DNA of 64,000 nucleotides. It comes from Blastococcus colisei. Lineage in GTDB: Bacteria; Actinomycetota; Actinomycetes; Mycobacteriales; Geodermatophilaceae. Positions 8,416 to 16,928 of the stretch are shown piece after piece (position 1 is the first letter of the stretch; the number at the start of each line of letters is the position of its first letter). Below the pieces are notes generated by a model. That model was not told where the DNA came from and did no database searches. It saw nothing but the letters and a program-made list of their open reading frames with translations. Location: contig NZ_VFQE01000001.1 in NCBI RefSeq assembly GCF_006717095.1, positions 3,162,001-3,226,000 of the forward strand, read 5' to 3'. The translations under genes and the position numbers were made by a program.

Positions 8416-8754
8416 TTGACCGAGCGCGACGATCTGCCGCTGTCCGACTACGACCACCTGCCCGTGGGTTCGCTGACCTCCCGGATCCGCACCCTGGGGT
8501 CCGGTGACCTGAAGACGCTGCTGGAGTACGAGCGCTCGCACGCCAATCGCATCCAGGTGGTCAGCGCGATGCAGCACCGGCTCTCCGGGCTCGCCGACGG
8601 CGCCCAGCCGTCCGGAGGTGACCCGGCCGCCACCGGGGCGGACGCTCCCCCACCGCCGGCCGGCGGGTCGCAGGTGTCCGAGGCGACGACGGGGCCGCCG
8701 GTCAACCCGCCGTCCCAGGGCGACCCGACCAACCCGGCCCAGCCACGGCAGTAA
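8416..8754 (+). CDS. small actinobacterial protein, DUF8129-like
   Basis: 112 residues. The N-terminal half (DLPLSDYDHLPVGSLTSRIRTL, then KTLLEYERSHANRIQVVSAMQHRL) resembles a conserved actinobacterial motif I associate with DUF8129, seen also at the end of lipid-droplet-associated proteins; the family name is from memory and should be checked. The C-terminal half is Pro/Gly/Ala-rich and disordered. TTG 8416 is taken as start because GAGGAGGAA lies just upstream (8401-8411). Divergent from the baeRF gene. Confidence 0.65.
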   Translation: MTERDDLPLSDYDHLPVGSLTSRIRTLGSGDLKTLLEYERSHANRIQVVSAMQHRLSGLADGAQPSGGDPAATGADAPPPPAGGSQVSEATTGPPVNPPSQGDPTNPAQPRQ

Positions 8755-8790
8755 GGAGCCGGCCGGGTCGTCCCGAGTGGGCCCCGAAGG

Positions 8791-9045
8791 GGTCCGCGCA
8801 GGGACGACGAACACGCTCAGCGCAACCGAGGAACGGTGATTGGCCGCGGTGCGACCCGGAGGGCCGCCATGTCATGGTCCGCGCAGGGACGACGAACACG
8901 CTCAGCGCAACCGAGGAACGGTGATTGGCCGCGGTGCGACCCGGACCGTCGCCATGTCATGGTCCGCGCAGGGTCGACGAAGCGGCTCAGGTCAGGCCGG
9001 GACGGCAACTGGCCGCGGTGTCGTCCGGAGGACGACAGTGTCATG
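8791..9045. repeat. three tandem 85-bp direct repeats
   Basis: GGTCCGCGCAGGG recurs at 8791, 8876 and 8961, exactly 85 bp apart. The first two units are nearly identical for their full length; the third is diverged in its second half and runs to the stop codon of tadC. The unit length is not a multiple of three and each end holds an inverted CCATG-T-CATGG. No credible reading frame covers it. It fills the gap between the two convergent genes. Confidence 0.85.
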
Positions 9046-9940
9046 TGCTGAATGCGGCCACGATGTCCATGACCGCCGGCCCGAGCAGCACGATGAACAG
9101 GGTCGGCAGGATGCAGAGGATCAGCGGGAAGATCACCTTCACGGGGATCTGCATCGCCTTCTCCTCGGCCCGCTGTCGGCGCTTGAGCCGCATCTCCTGG
9201 GCCTGTGTGCGCAGCACGTCCGCGATGGAGACGCCGTACTGGTCGGCCTGGACGACGGCGCGGATGAAGCGCCGCAGGTCCTGGACGCCGGTCCGATCGG
9301 CGAGCGCGAGGTAGGCCTCACGGCGGGGCTGGCCGACCGCGATGTCCTGCAGGGTGCGCACCAACTCCTCGGCCAGCGGTCCCCTGCCGTTGTTGCCGGC
9401 CCGCGCCATCGCCGATTCGAAGCCGAGGCCGGCCTCGACGGCGATCGTCATCTGGTCGAGGGTGTCCGCCAGCTCCAACGTGATCGCCTGCTGCCGCTCC
9501 TGCCCCCGGCTGTGCAGCAGCAACTCGGGGAGGAAGTAGGCGACGAGCGTGCCCACGACGGCCGTGCCGATGGTCAGTGCACTCGGTCCGCCACTGACCA
9601 CGAGCAGGCCGAGACCACCGGCGACGAGGCCCAGCACCAGCTTGGCGGCCACCAGCCTGGGTATCGGCCACGCCGCCGGCCGGCCGGCGGTGCCGGCCAG
9701 GCGGTTGAGCCGGGCCACGGTTCCCCGCGGGGTCAGGCCCTCGACCAGCCGGGCGAGGAGCCCGGGTCCGGTGCGCCCCGCTGCGGAGCTGCCGGGGCCG
9801 GACTCGATGCCACGGAGCAGGTTGTCCCGCGACTGGACGGCGACGGCGTCCGGACGGGCGAACAGCGACCAGCCCAGCACCGGGACGGCGACGGCGACGG
9901 CGATGCCGGCCGCGAGCACGGAGATCGGGAGGACGCTCAT
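9041..9940 (-). CDS. tadC: TadC-like pilus assembly membrane protein (type II secretion F domain)
   Basis: 299 residues. N-terminal membrane helix (~5-25), a pair of helices around 95-145 (LVLGLVAGGLGLLVV, TAVVGTLVAYFLPELLL), a cytosolic T2SSF domain (~165-275, with ELADTLDQMTIAVEAGLGFESAM and RRFIRAVVQADQYG), and a final helix (VIFPLILCILPTLFIVLL). TadB and TadC form the inner-membrane platform of the Tad/Flp pilus machine. Its ATG overlaps the tadB stop by one base (TGATG). Last gene of the pilus operon; the 85-bp repeats follow. Confidence 0.9.
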   Translation of the reverse strand: MSVLPISVLAAGIAVAVAVPVLGWSLFARPDAVAVQSRDNLLRGIESGPGSSAAGRTGPGLLARLVEGLTPRGTVARLNRLAGTAGRPAAWPIPRLVAAKLVLGLVAGGLGLLVVSGGPSALTIGTAVVGTLVAYFLPELLLHSRGQERQQAITLELADTLDQMTIAVEAGLGFESAMARAGNNGRGPLAEELVRTLQDIAVGQPRREAYLALADRTGVQDLRRFIRAVVQADQYGVSIADVLRTQAQEMRLKRRQRAEEKAMQIPVKVIFPLILCILPTLFIVLLGPAVMDIVAAFST

Positions 9941-10887
9941 CAGAACTTGATCGCCACGGTCTTCTTGAGCCAGAGCGCGCCGATCAGCAGCATCACCGCG
10001 GCCGCCCCCAGCATCCCGTAACCCGTCGCGCTCTCGGTGAACTTGGCGAGGTATCCCGGGTTGGTGAGGGAGATGAACCCCGTGACGCCGAACGGCAGGG
10101 CCATGAGCACGATCGCCGACAGCTTCCCCTCGGCCGACAGCGCCTTGACCTGACGGCGGATGGTGTTCCGCTCGCGGATGGTGTGACCCACGGCGTCGAG
10201 CACCTCGGCCAGGTTGCCGCCCACCTCCCGGTGGATGGCGATGGCCTGGGCCACCCAGGTGAAGTCGTCGCTGCCCATCCGCTCGGCGACCTCGTCCAGG
10301 GCATCGTTGAGGTCACGACCGACGCGGGTCTCGTTGACGATCCGCGCGAACTCCTCCGACGTCGGGGCGTCCGCCTCGGACGCGACCGAGTCGACCGACC
10401 GCAGGAGGCTGTGGCCCGCGCGCAGGCTGCCGGCCATCAACTGCAGCGAGTCGTCGAGCTGATCGGCGAAAGCGGCCTGACGGCGGGAGGCACGGACCTT
10501 CAGCAGCAGCTTCGCCGCGAGGGGTACCCCGGCCAGGGAGAGCACGCCGAGGAGGAAGCCGCCGAGCACGAAGGCCAGGACCCCGAGCACCACGGTGCCC
10601 AGCCCGACAACCAGCACGAAGTCCGGCAGGCGCATCGACATGCCCGCCCGCTCCAGTGCGGCCTCGCCGGCGGCCACCCCGCCGCGCTTGACCAGCACCT
10701 TCTCCACGGCCGCACCCGCCGCAGCGCCCGCACCGGCCAGCGCCGAGGTCGGCGGCGCCACCGAGGGGTCGAGCCGGCTCAGCGGCACCCGGCGGGGCCC
10801 GGCCGGCAGCACCACGAAGGCGAGGACGAGCACAGCAGCGGCGACCGCCATGACGCCGACGGCGAGCAGCAACGGGGACACGATCAC
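9940..10887 (-). CDS. tadB: TadB-like pilus assembly membrane protein (type II secretion F domain)
   Basis: 315 residues. A start helix (LLLAVGVMAVAAAVLVLAFVV), a helix pair near 105-145, a T2SSF domain (ADQLDDSLQLMAGSLRAGHSLLRSV, then FTWVAQAIAIHREVGGNLAEVL, ~155-270) and C-terminal helices (MLGAAAVMLLIGALWL). Works with TadC as the platform that the TadA ATPase drives. The GTG start at 10887 overlaps the TadA stop (GTGA), which decides the start; the open frame continues upstream only as antisense-like sequence. Confidence 0.9.
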   Translation of the reverse strand: MIVSPLLLAVGVMAVAAAVLVLAFVVLPAGPRRVPLSRLDPSVAPPTSALAGAGAAAGAAVEKVLVKRGGVAAGEAALERAGMSMRLPDFVLVVGLGTVVLGVLAFVLGGFLLGVLSLAGVPLAAKLLLKVRASRRQAAFADQLDDSLQLMAGSLRAGHSLLRSVDSVASEADAPTSEEFARIVNETRVGRDLNDALDEVAERMGSDDFTWVAQAIAIHREVGGNLAEVLDAVGHTIRERNTIRRQVKALSAEGKLSAIVLMALPFGVTGFISLTNPGYLAKFTESATGYGMLGAAAVMLLIGALWLKKTVAIKF

Positions 10888-12317
10888 CAGCCCCGCCCGC
10901 CGGCCGGCTCCGCGACCCCGAACACCCGGGGCGACAGCTTGATGCCGAGGTCGTCGAACTTGTCGGTGAAGCGCGGCCGGACACCGGTGGGCACCGGCTT
11001 GCCGAGGAACTTGCCGTGGGCGTCGACCCCGGCGGAGTAGTCGAAGAGGAAAGCGTCCTGGAGGGTGACCGTCTCCCCCTCCATGCCCTGCACCTCGGTC
11101 ACGTGCGTCACCCGGCGACTGCCGTCGCGCAGGCGGGTGATCTGCACGACGACGTCGACCGCGGAGGCGATCTGCTCGCGGATGGCGCGCAGCGGCAGGT
11201 CCATGCCGGCCATCAGCACGAGGGTCTCCAGCCGGGCGATCGCATCGCGGGGAGTGTTCGCGTGCACGGTGGACAGCGAACCGTCGTGGCCGGTGTTCAT
11301 CGCCTGGAGCATGTCGAGGCTCTCCCCGCCACGGCACTCCCCGACCACGATCCGGTCGGGCCGCATGCGCAGCGAGTTCCGGACCAGGTCCCGGATGCTG
11401 ATCGCACCCCTGCCCTCGATGTTCGGGGGGCGGGACTCCAGCCGGACCACGTGCTCCTGCTGGAGCTGCAGCTCGACGGCGTCCTCGATGGTGACGATCC
11501 GCTCGCCCTCCGGGATGAACGAGGACAGCACGTTGAGCAGCGTCGTCTTACCGGTACCCGTACCGCCGGAGACGATCACGTTGAGCCGGGCCTCGACGCA
11601 GGCGTTCAGCAGTTCGGCCATCTCCGGCGACAGGGTGCCGAAGTTGATCAGGTCGTCGACGGTGAACGGGTCCTTGGAGAACTTGCGGATCGTGAGCGTG
11701 GACCCGCTGAAGGCCAGCGGCGGGATGATCGCGTTGACGCGGGACCCGTCGGCCAGGCGCGCGTCGACCAGCGGCGAGGACTCGTCGATGCGCCGTCCCA
11801 CGCGGGAGACGATGCGGTCGATGACCCGGCGCAGATGCTCCTCAGAGGTGAACCGCGTCGGGGTGCGCTCGAGCCTGCCGCTGCGCTCGACGTAGATCGC
11901 GTCCGGCCCGTTGACCATGATCTCGCTGACCGCGTGGTCGTCGAGCAACTTCTGCAGCGGGCCGTAGCCGAGCACGTCGTCGGCCAGTTCGGCGGTGAGC
12001 CGCTGCCGCTCCTCGGCGCTGAGCGGGACGTTCTCCTCCTCGACCACCTCGTCGAGCTCGCCGAGCACGATCGTGCGCAGCGCCCCCTCGCTCAGGCTCG
12101 GGTCGTTCATCCGGCTGCCCATGCGCTCGAACAGCGCCTTGCCCACGCGATCCTTGAGTCGGGCGAGGGCATCGGTCGGCGGAGGAGGGGTCGGGGTCGG
12201 GGTCGCGACCGGGCGCGGCGCCGGGACGCCCGTGGTCGCGGATCCGCCGGTGGCCGGGGCCGCGGAGACCACGGCCGGGACACCGCGCGCCGCCTCGAAA
12301 CGGGAGGCGAGGTTCAT
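10884..12317 (-). CDS. tadA: TadA/CpaF pilus assembly ATPase
   Basis: 477 residues of the VirB11/CpaF secretion ATPase family. A Pro/Thr-rich head (~1-50) precedes the N-terminal domain (KDRVGKALFERMGSRMNDP ...) and the ATPase core with Walker A GGTGTGKTTLLN, an Asp box (IVTIEDAVELQL), and a Walker B/His-box region (MRPDRIVVGECRGGE, GHDGSLSTVHANTPRDA). It powers extension of the Flp pilus on the cytosolic face. Its ATG overlaps the TadZ stop by one base, so tadZABC are translationally coupled. Confidence 0.95.
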   Translation of the reverse strand: MNLASRFEAARGVPAVVSAAPATGGSATTGVPAPRPVATPTPTPPPPTDALARLKDRVGKALFERMGSRMNDPSLSEGALRTIVLGELDEVVEEENVPLSAEERQRLTAELADDVLGYGPLQKLLDDHAVSEIMVNGPDAIYVERSGRLERTPTRFTSEEHLRRVIDRIVSRVGRRIDESSPLVDARLADGSRVNAIIPPLAFSGSTLTIRKFSKDPFTVDDLINFGTLSPEMAELLNACVEARLNVIVSGGTGTGKTTLLNVLSSFIPEGERIVTIEDAVELQLQQEHVVRLESRPPNIEGRGAISIRDLVRNSLRMRPDRIVVGECRGGESLDMLQAMNTGHDGSLSTVHANTPRDAIARLETLVLMAGMDLPLRAIREQIASAVDVVVQITRLRDGSRRVTHVTEVQGMEGETVTLQDAFLFDYSAGVDAHGKFLGKPVPTGVRPRFTDKFDDLGIKLSPRVFGVAEPAGGRGW

Positions 12318-13507
12318 CAGCCGGCTGCCCGGTGCTTGGCCCGGTACCTGCCGGGCTTCATGAGCGGGGTGGCCGCGAAGCGGGAGACCAGGCGACGCAT
12401 CTCCTTGGCCATCGGGTCGCGTCGGTGGCTCTGCAGGATGGGCACCCCCTGGTTGGTGGACGCGGGCACGGCCTTCGAGCGCGGCAGGACGACGTCGACT
12501 CCGGTGCCGATCGTCGTCTCGACGTCGCGCACCGACAGGCCGCCCTTGGCGTCGGCGAAGTTCATGACGATGTGCCGGCCGGCCGGGATCATGGCCAGCT
12601 CACGGAGCACGTCGAGCTCTTTGCGCAGCCCACGGACGCCGGGGACGTCCATGCTGGTCAGCATCACGACGTCGGAGGCGCGGTCCAGCGCGGCCAGCGT
12701 CTGCTCGGACAGCCCGGGCGCGGTGTCGACGACGACGTAGCGGAACTCCCGCGCCAGCGAGGCCAGCAGTCGAGTGACGTCCTCGCCGCTGACGGCGTCC
12801 CCGGCCGCCGGGTTCTCCGACCCGCAGACCGCGTACAGCCCGCTCGGGTGCTGGGTGAGGAAGGTCTTGAGGACCATCGTGTCCTCGCTCGCCGGGCCCC
12901 GGACGGCGTCCGGGAGCGTGTATTCGGGAACGAGGCCGAGAGCCGAGGCGACGTCACCGAACTGCACGTCGAGGTCGACCAGCACGGTGGACTGCGGGGC
13001 TGCGGCGGTCAGCCCGATGGCCAGGTTGGTCGACACGGTCGTCTTGCCCACCCCGCCCTTGGGCGAGGCGATGGTGATGACCCGGCCTGCGTACCGCTCG
13101 GTCTCGCCCCCCGGGCGCAGCACCCGCCGCCGGCTCGCGGCGGTGTGGCCGGCCCGCTCGACGGCGGCCTGGATCTCGGCCACGTCCGCGGTGGGCGGCA
13201 GGAGGTCCCGGATGCCGGCACGCATCGCGGCCTGCCACATGTCCAGGGACGGCTCGGCCATGAGGACGACGGTGATCCCGGGGCTCTGCACGTCCAGCCG
13301 CGAAGCCAGCATGAGCACCTCGGGCGCCGGCGCGTGCGGACCCACGAGCAGCACGTCGGGCAGCTCGCCGTCGACGAGCTGCTCGAACAGCCGGGCGGGG
13401 TCACCCGGCAGCCGTCCGGGGGGCAGGACGTGCACGTCCCCGTCCGTCGCCTGCTTCACCCGCAGGATCAGCTCCTCATCGGCACCGGCCAGCACGACGC
13501 GGCTCAT
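12317..13507 (-). CDS. tadZ: TadZ/CpaE-like pilus localisation ATPase
   Basis: 396 residues: an atypical receiver-like N-terminal domain (~1-125, with DVLLVGPHAPAPEVLMLASRL) and a ParA/MinD ATPase domain with the deviant Walker A SPKGGVGKTTVSTNLA, VLVDLDVQFGD and VVVDTAPGLSE. TadZ/CpaE proteins place the pilus machine, usually at a pole. The ATG follows a very strong GGAGGAGGAG, so the protein is probably well translated. First gene of the tightly overlapping block, separated from cpaB by an inverted-repeat spacer. Confidence 0.93.
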   Translation of the reverse strand: MSRVVLAGADEELILRVKQATDGDVHVLPPGRLPGDPARLFEQLVDGELPDVLLVGPHAPAPEVLMLASRLDVQSPGITVVLMAEPSLDMWQAAMRAGIRDLLPPTADVAEIQAAVERAGHTAASRRRVLRPGGETERYAGRVITIASPKGGVGKTTVSTNLAIGLTAAAPQSTVLVDLDVQFGDVASALGLVPEYTLPDAVRGPASEDTMVLKTFLTQHPSGLYAVCGSENPAAGDAVSGEDVTRLLASLAREFRYVVVDTAPGLSEQTLAALDRASDVVMLTSMDVPGVRGLRKELDVLRELAMIPAGRHIVMNFADAKGGLSVRDVETTIGTGVDVVLPRSKAVPASTNQGVPILQSHRRDPMAKEMRRLVSRFAATPLMKPGRYRAKHRAAG

Positions 13508-13554
13508 CTCTCCTCCTCCCTGGCGCTCGTCGGCTGCATTCGCCGCGCTGCTGT

Positions 13555-13584
13555 GCTCACTGGTGAGCTCGCGAGCTCGCTCAC
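13555..13584. promoter_or_regulatory. nested inverted repeats between cpaB and tadZ
   Basis: GCTCAC-TG-GTGAGC (13555-13568) runs into the perfect palindrome GAGCTCGCGAGCTC (13565-13578) and ends with another GCTCACTGG (13579-13587), overlapping the cpaB stop. Alternative hairpins can form in the mRNA. It may tune expression of the downstream tadZABC block; no T-run is present, so it is not a classical terminator. Confidence 0.4.
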
Positions 13585-14333
13585 TGGAACGCCCTTCCGT
13601 GGATGGTGGTCGCGGTGACGACCTCGGTGCCGTCGGTCACGGCGCCGTCCGGCTCGAGGGAGAGCCAGAGGGTGCCGTGCTCCATGCCGAACACGACGGC
13701 CTCGGCCTGGGCGGCGGTGACGGCGAGAGTGATCAGCAGGTTGTCGGCAGGAGCCGGAGCGCCGGCCGACGCCGCCTCCGGTTCCCCCGAGGCCGCCGGG
13801 TCGACCGGCGCCGGCGCACCCTGCACCTGGGTGACGAGCACCCGGTGCAGGACCGCGTGCGAGGCCGGTCCGGCATCCGATGTCAGCGACACGAAGACAC
13901 CCACCGTGTTCCCGGCCGCGAGTCGGCCACCGACGGCGCGCTGGGGCTCCAGCAGGACGCTGACCTCCTGGAGACCTTCGGGCACCGCGACGGTGCCGGG
14001 CGCCCGGAGGTCGATGGCACGGGCGAAGCGGCTGGTCAGCAGCTGTTCCCCGGCCTGCAGGTCGACGGTCGCGACCTGCCCGGCCAGGGCCGAGAGGTCG
14101 GTCACCCGACCGTCGAGCGCGGCCATTGCCGGCATCGTCCGGATGGTCACCAGCGCGGCCAGCTGATCGCCCGCCGTGCCCGCCGGGACGAGTTCCTCCG
14201 CCACCAGCACCTCGACGGTGCGGGTGCCGGCCAGGGCGCGGCTGTCCGCGTCGCGCACGTAGGCCAGGAGCACCGAGGTGCCGACGACGAGGAGCACGAG
14301 GGCCGCGAACGCGGCGAGCAGTCGACGTCTCAC
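13581..14333 (-). CDS. cpaB: CpaB/RcpC-like Flp pilus assembly protein (SAF domain)
   Basis: 250 residues. An N-terminal membrane anchor (LLAAFAALVLLVVGTSVLLAYV, ~5-26) is followed by an SAF domain (~40-115: EVLVAEELVPAGTAGDQL, ...DLQAGEQLLTSRF) and the RcpC/CpaB C-terminal domain (~120-245) with an Ala/Pro-rich insert. In Tad systems this protein acts outside the inner membrane in assembly of the pilus channel. GTG start; the TadG-like gene ends 11 bp upstream. Confidence 0.85.
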   Translation of the reverse strand: MRRRLLAAFAALVLLVVGTSVLLAYVRDADSRALAGTRTVEVLVAEELVPAGTAGDQLAALVTIRTMPAMAALDGRVTDLSALAGQVATVDLQAGEQLLTSRFARAIDLRAPGTVAVPEGLQEVSVLLEPQRAVGGRLAAGNTVGVFVSLTSDAGPASHAVLHRVLVTQVQGAPAPVDPAASGEPEAASAGAPAPADNLLITLAVTAAQAEAVVFGMEHGTLWLSLEPDGAVTDGTEVVTATTIHGRAFQ

Positions 14334-14344
14334 GAGAGAGGCCC

Positions 14345-15304
14345 CTATCGGATCAGTCGGAGGACGGAGGACCCCAGCTCAGGGGCCGTGGGGTCGTAGT
14401 CCCAGGCGTCGGACAGCTCGACGAAGCGCGTGAAGTAGCCGGTCACGCACCGGTCGTTGCCGCCGCAGGGCTTGGGGCTGGAGCTGTACTGCCCGCCGAG
14501 GTGGTAGCCGGTGAGCCGGAAGGCCGCGTAGCCGTAGACGCGGTACCAGGCGTTGTTGCCGCTCTCGCCGAACTCGTCGAACAACGGCAGCAGGACGGTC
14601 TGGTCCAGCCACTCCGAGAAGTCTGTCGTCGAGCACGTGGACGGCACACTGTTACCGGTCTTGGAGGACCACTGCCCGCCGATCCCCGTGGTCGCCTCGC
14701 ACCGGTCGGGGTCGGTGTCGAGATAGGCGAACCCGCCCGGGACGGTGTTGTTCGACGGGCCCGTGCAGCCGTCGGTGTCCGACGTCTTGGTGAAGTAGAC
14801 GGTCCGGACGATGTCGCCGGAGGGCAGACCGCCCCCGGTCTGCTGTTCGAACTCGCACCAGGAGAAGGTCAGGGGAAGTACCGCGGTGCCCCGGCTGGGC
14901 GAGCCCCAGCCCACGGTCGCCGTGGCCGAGACGGTGGTGGACTCGAACCCGATCACCGGAGCGAACCAGTGCTCCGTGGGGGTGCCACCGGTGACCGTGA
15001 CGCTCAGCGGGTCGCTGCTCAGTTCCGGCTGCGCAGCCGTGCCCTCGGTGTCGTTGGCGGTGATGAGCGCCTGCGCGGTCGCCTGCATGTCGCCGCAGTT
15101 GCCACGGGAACAGTCCTGGGCGACCGCGATCGCGGCGGCATCGGCACCGACCTGGAGCCGGGCACGCTCGGCGTAGAGCGCCCCGACGTCGACGGCGATG
15201 GCGGCGAAGCCGAGCATCGGCACGAGCAGCAGGGCGAAGACGACGGCGGTCGCGCCGCGCTCGCCGTCCAGCCGGCGCCGAAGGGAAGGAGTCAGCCGTT
15301 GCAT
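14345..15304 (-). CDS. TadG-like Flp pilus protein
   Basis: 319 residues. The N-terminus has the prepilin-like pattern GERGATAVVFALLLVPMLGFAAIAVDVGAL (residues ~13-43; shown for position) typical of TadE/TadG-like proteins, then a large extracytoplasmic part with eight or more Cys residues (DCSRGNCGDM, SWCEFEQQ, DGCTGPSN, DRCEATTG, SKPCGGNDRC region), suggesting disulfides. No complete von Willebrand A motif is visible, so it is TadG-like rather than canonical TadG. Overlaps the TadE gene by 13 bp. Confidence 0.82.
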   Translation of the reverse strand: MQRLTPSLRRRLDGERGATAVVFALLLVPMLGFAAIAVDVGALYAERARLQVGADAAAIAVAQDCSRGNCGDMQATAQALITANDTEGTAAQPELSSDPLSVTVTGGTPTEHWFAPVIGFESTTVSATATVGWGSPSRGTAVLPLTFSWCEFEQQTGGGLPSGDIVRTVYFTKTSDTDGCTGPSNNTVPGGFAYLDTDPDRCEATTGIGGQWSSKTGNSVPSTCSTTDFSEWLDQTVLLPLFDEFGESGNNAWYRVYGYAAFRLTGYHLGGQYSSSPKPCGGNDRCVTGYFTRFVELSDAWDYDPTAPELGSSVLRLIR

Positions 15305-15690
15305 CGCATGACTCCCGTTCCGGTCAGCTCGACGCTCGTGCCGAAGAAGCCCGTGAGGAAGGGCATCGGGTAGGTGATGGTGAGGCGGACCTGGGTGCTG
15401 CCGGCGTCCATGGTCGGGCAGGAGGCCGGGCTGATCTCGATCTGCGCGTCGGTGACGCCGGGGTCCAGTGCCGTCGCGGCGTTGCGAACCGCCTCGCGGG
15501 CGAGCGCCGGGTCGTTCTGCAGAGCCATGAGTCGCACGCCCTCACGGGCGGCGGCCGAGAGAGTCCCCTGTACCTGGAAGGCGTGGCCGAACTCGGCGAT
15601 GCCGAGGACGAGGACGATGAGCAGCGGCACGATGAAGGCGAACTCCACCGCCGTGGCGCCGCGTTCGTTGCCAAGTCGTTCCCGCATCAC
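15292..15690 (-). CDS. tadE: TadE-family pseudopilin-like protein
   Basis: 132 residues. After MRERLGNERG comes ATAVEFAFIVPLLIVLVLG, the TadE signature with the conserved Glu at position +5 of the mature segment, used for processing by the prepilin peptidase. The rest is extracytoplasmic, with FQVQGTLSAAAREGVRLMAL. TadE-type minor pilins are needed for Flp pilus biogenesis. It overlaps the next gene and lies 100 bp after the Flp gene, with a strong hairpin between them. Confidence 0.88.
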   Translation of the reverse strand: MMRERLGNERGATAVEFAFIVPLLIVLVLGIAEFGHAFQVQGTLSAAAREGVRLMALQNDPALAREAVRNAATALDPGVTDAQIEISPASCPTMDAGSTQVRLTITYPMPFLTGFFGTSVELTGTGVMRCNG

Positions 15691-15728
15691 TGCTCACCTC
15701 CTCTCTCGTTCACCGCTGGTACGTGCAG

Positions 15729-15762
15729 CGGCGCAGCGGCCCACGAAGGGGCCGCTGCGCCG
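15729..15762 (-). terminator. 14-bp perfect hairpin after the Flp pilin gene
   Basis: Arms 15729-15742 and 15749-15762 are perfectly complementary (CGGCGCAGCGGCCC / GGGCCGCTGCGCCG) around a 6-base loop. It lies 28 bp downstream of the flp stop on the minus strand and before tadE. No T-run follows, so it may be a partial terminator or an RNA-stabilising 3' structure, giving more pilin than assembly proteins. Confidence 0.6.
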
Positions 15763-15789
15763 GATATCCGCGACCGGACGTCGGACGGG

Positions 15790-15990
15790 TCAGCCGGGAA
15801 GGGCGTCGGTGATCGCGGTGAAGAGGCCGTTGAGCTCGGTCCCGAGCAGGGTCACGGCGGCGATGATGACGACGGCGATCAGGCCCACCATGAGGCCGTA
15901 CTCGACGGCGGTGGCGCCCTTCTCGTCGCGCTTCAGCCGGTCCTGGGCGAAGGCGACCAGGCTGACCAGGGTGGCGTACGTGTTCAGCAC
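15790..15990 (-). CDS. flp: Flp/Fap-type IVb pilin
   Basis: 66 residues, the major pilin subunit. Residues ~21-50 carry the Flp signature: basic RLKRDEKG, the cleavage Gly, then ATAVEYGLMVGLIAVVI with the processing Glu-Tyr pair and a continuous hydrophobic helix. The prepilin peptidase gene lies upstream. GTG 15990 is preferred: GGAG stands six bases before it and the N-terminal leader has ordinary pilin length; an upstream ATG would add 36 unlikely residues. Confidence 0.93.
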   Translation of the reverse strand: MLNTYATLVSLVAFAQDRLKRDEKGATAVEYGLMVGLIAVVIIAAVTLLGTELNGLFTAITDALPG

Positions 15991-16120
15991 GTGTACTCCA
16001 GAGTGGTGTCGGCCGGCCAGTCCGGGTCGGTTGACCCGGCATTGCGGCTTCTGGGAGCGATGTCGTCCGGAACGGGACGCCGCTTGAGCCCCTGTCACCC
16101 GAAAGGGGCACTGGCGGGCT

Positions 16121-16804
16121 TCAGCCCAGCAGCGCGTCGCTCCAGCCGATCGCCAGCACAGCGCCCACCAGCAGGGCGGGCCCGAAGGGCAGTTCCCCTC
16201 GAAGCCCGATCCTCCGCGCTGCCAGCAGCGTCAGCGCAAGGGCGGCCTGGACGACGAATCCGGCGGCCGCACCCACCGCGAGGACAGCCCATCCCAGCCA
16301 GCCGAGGTACAGGCCGAGCAGGCCGGCGAGCTTCACGTCACCCATGCCGAGACCACCAGGTGAGATCAGTGCCAGGACGAGGAAGACAGCGAACAGGACG
16401 ACCGCACCGAGCCCCGCCCTCAGCAGCGGGTCCCAGTCATGGTCGAAGGCGGCCGCCAGGAACAGGAGTCCCGCGCCGATCCCGACCGAAGGCACGATGA
16501 CGCGGTTGGGCAGCAACCGGTGCTGCAGGTCGATGACGGCGAGCAGCACGCCCACCGCCGCGAGGAAGAGGAACGCCGGCAACGCCCAGGAGAGGCCGAA
16601 ACGCAGCGCGACGAGCGCGAACAGCAGCGCGGTACCGCCTTCGAGGACCGGCGGCGGCACAGCGAGAGGCGTGGTCGCCGCGTCCCCGCCGGGTCGGCGC
16701 AGTCGTAGCCGAGGCGGCCATGAGAAGCGGCCAGCGGCCCCGTTCAGGAACCGGCCCACGAGGAGGCCGAGCGCCCCGGCGACGAGGGCGGTGACCGCTG
16801 TCAT
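16121..16804 (-). CDS. tadV: A24 prepilin peptidase (TadV/CpaA type)
   Basis: 227 residues, an integral membrane aspartic peptidase with about seven helices. The two catalytic Asp segments are LLAVIDLQHRLLPN and GLGMGDVKLAG (the GxGD motif). The cytosolic Cys-rich domain of bifunctional PilD enzymes is missing, as usual in Tad systems. It cleaves the leaders of Flp and TadE. Start 16804 is chosen as the first Met before the first helix (MTAVTALVAGALGLLVG); divergent from the APC transporter gene. Confidence 0.9.
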   Translation of the reverse strand: MTAVTALVAGALGLLVGRFLNGAAGRFSWPPRLRLRRPGGDAATTPLAVPPPVLEGGTALLFALVALRFGLSWALPAFLFLAAVGVLLAVIDLQHRLLPNRVIVPSVGIGAGLLFLAAAFDHDWDPLLRAGLGAVVLFAVFLVLALISPGGLGMGDVKLAGLLGLYLGWLGWAVLAVGAAAGFVVQAALALTLLAARRIGLRGELPFGPALLVGAVLAIGWSDALLG

Positions 16805-16928
16805 CTCGGCAGGCGGGTGCAGTCGGCGGACACGGCGGTCACCCTCGCACAGCTCCCGGTGCCGTCCGGGGAGGCGGCGGGGAGGTGTGGTGGGGTCAGC
16901 ACGGACGAACGCACGGACGAGGGGGACC

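Noticed and set aside
8791-9045. 85-bp repeats as a CRISPR array
   Set aside because: Units abut without unique spacers and no cas gene is present.
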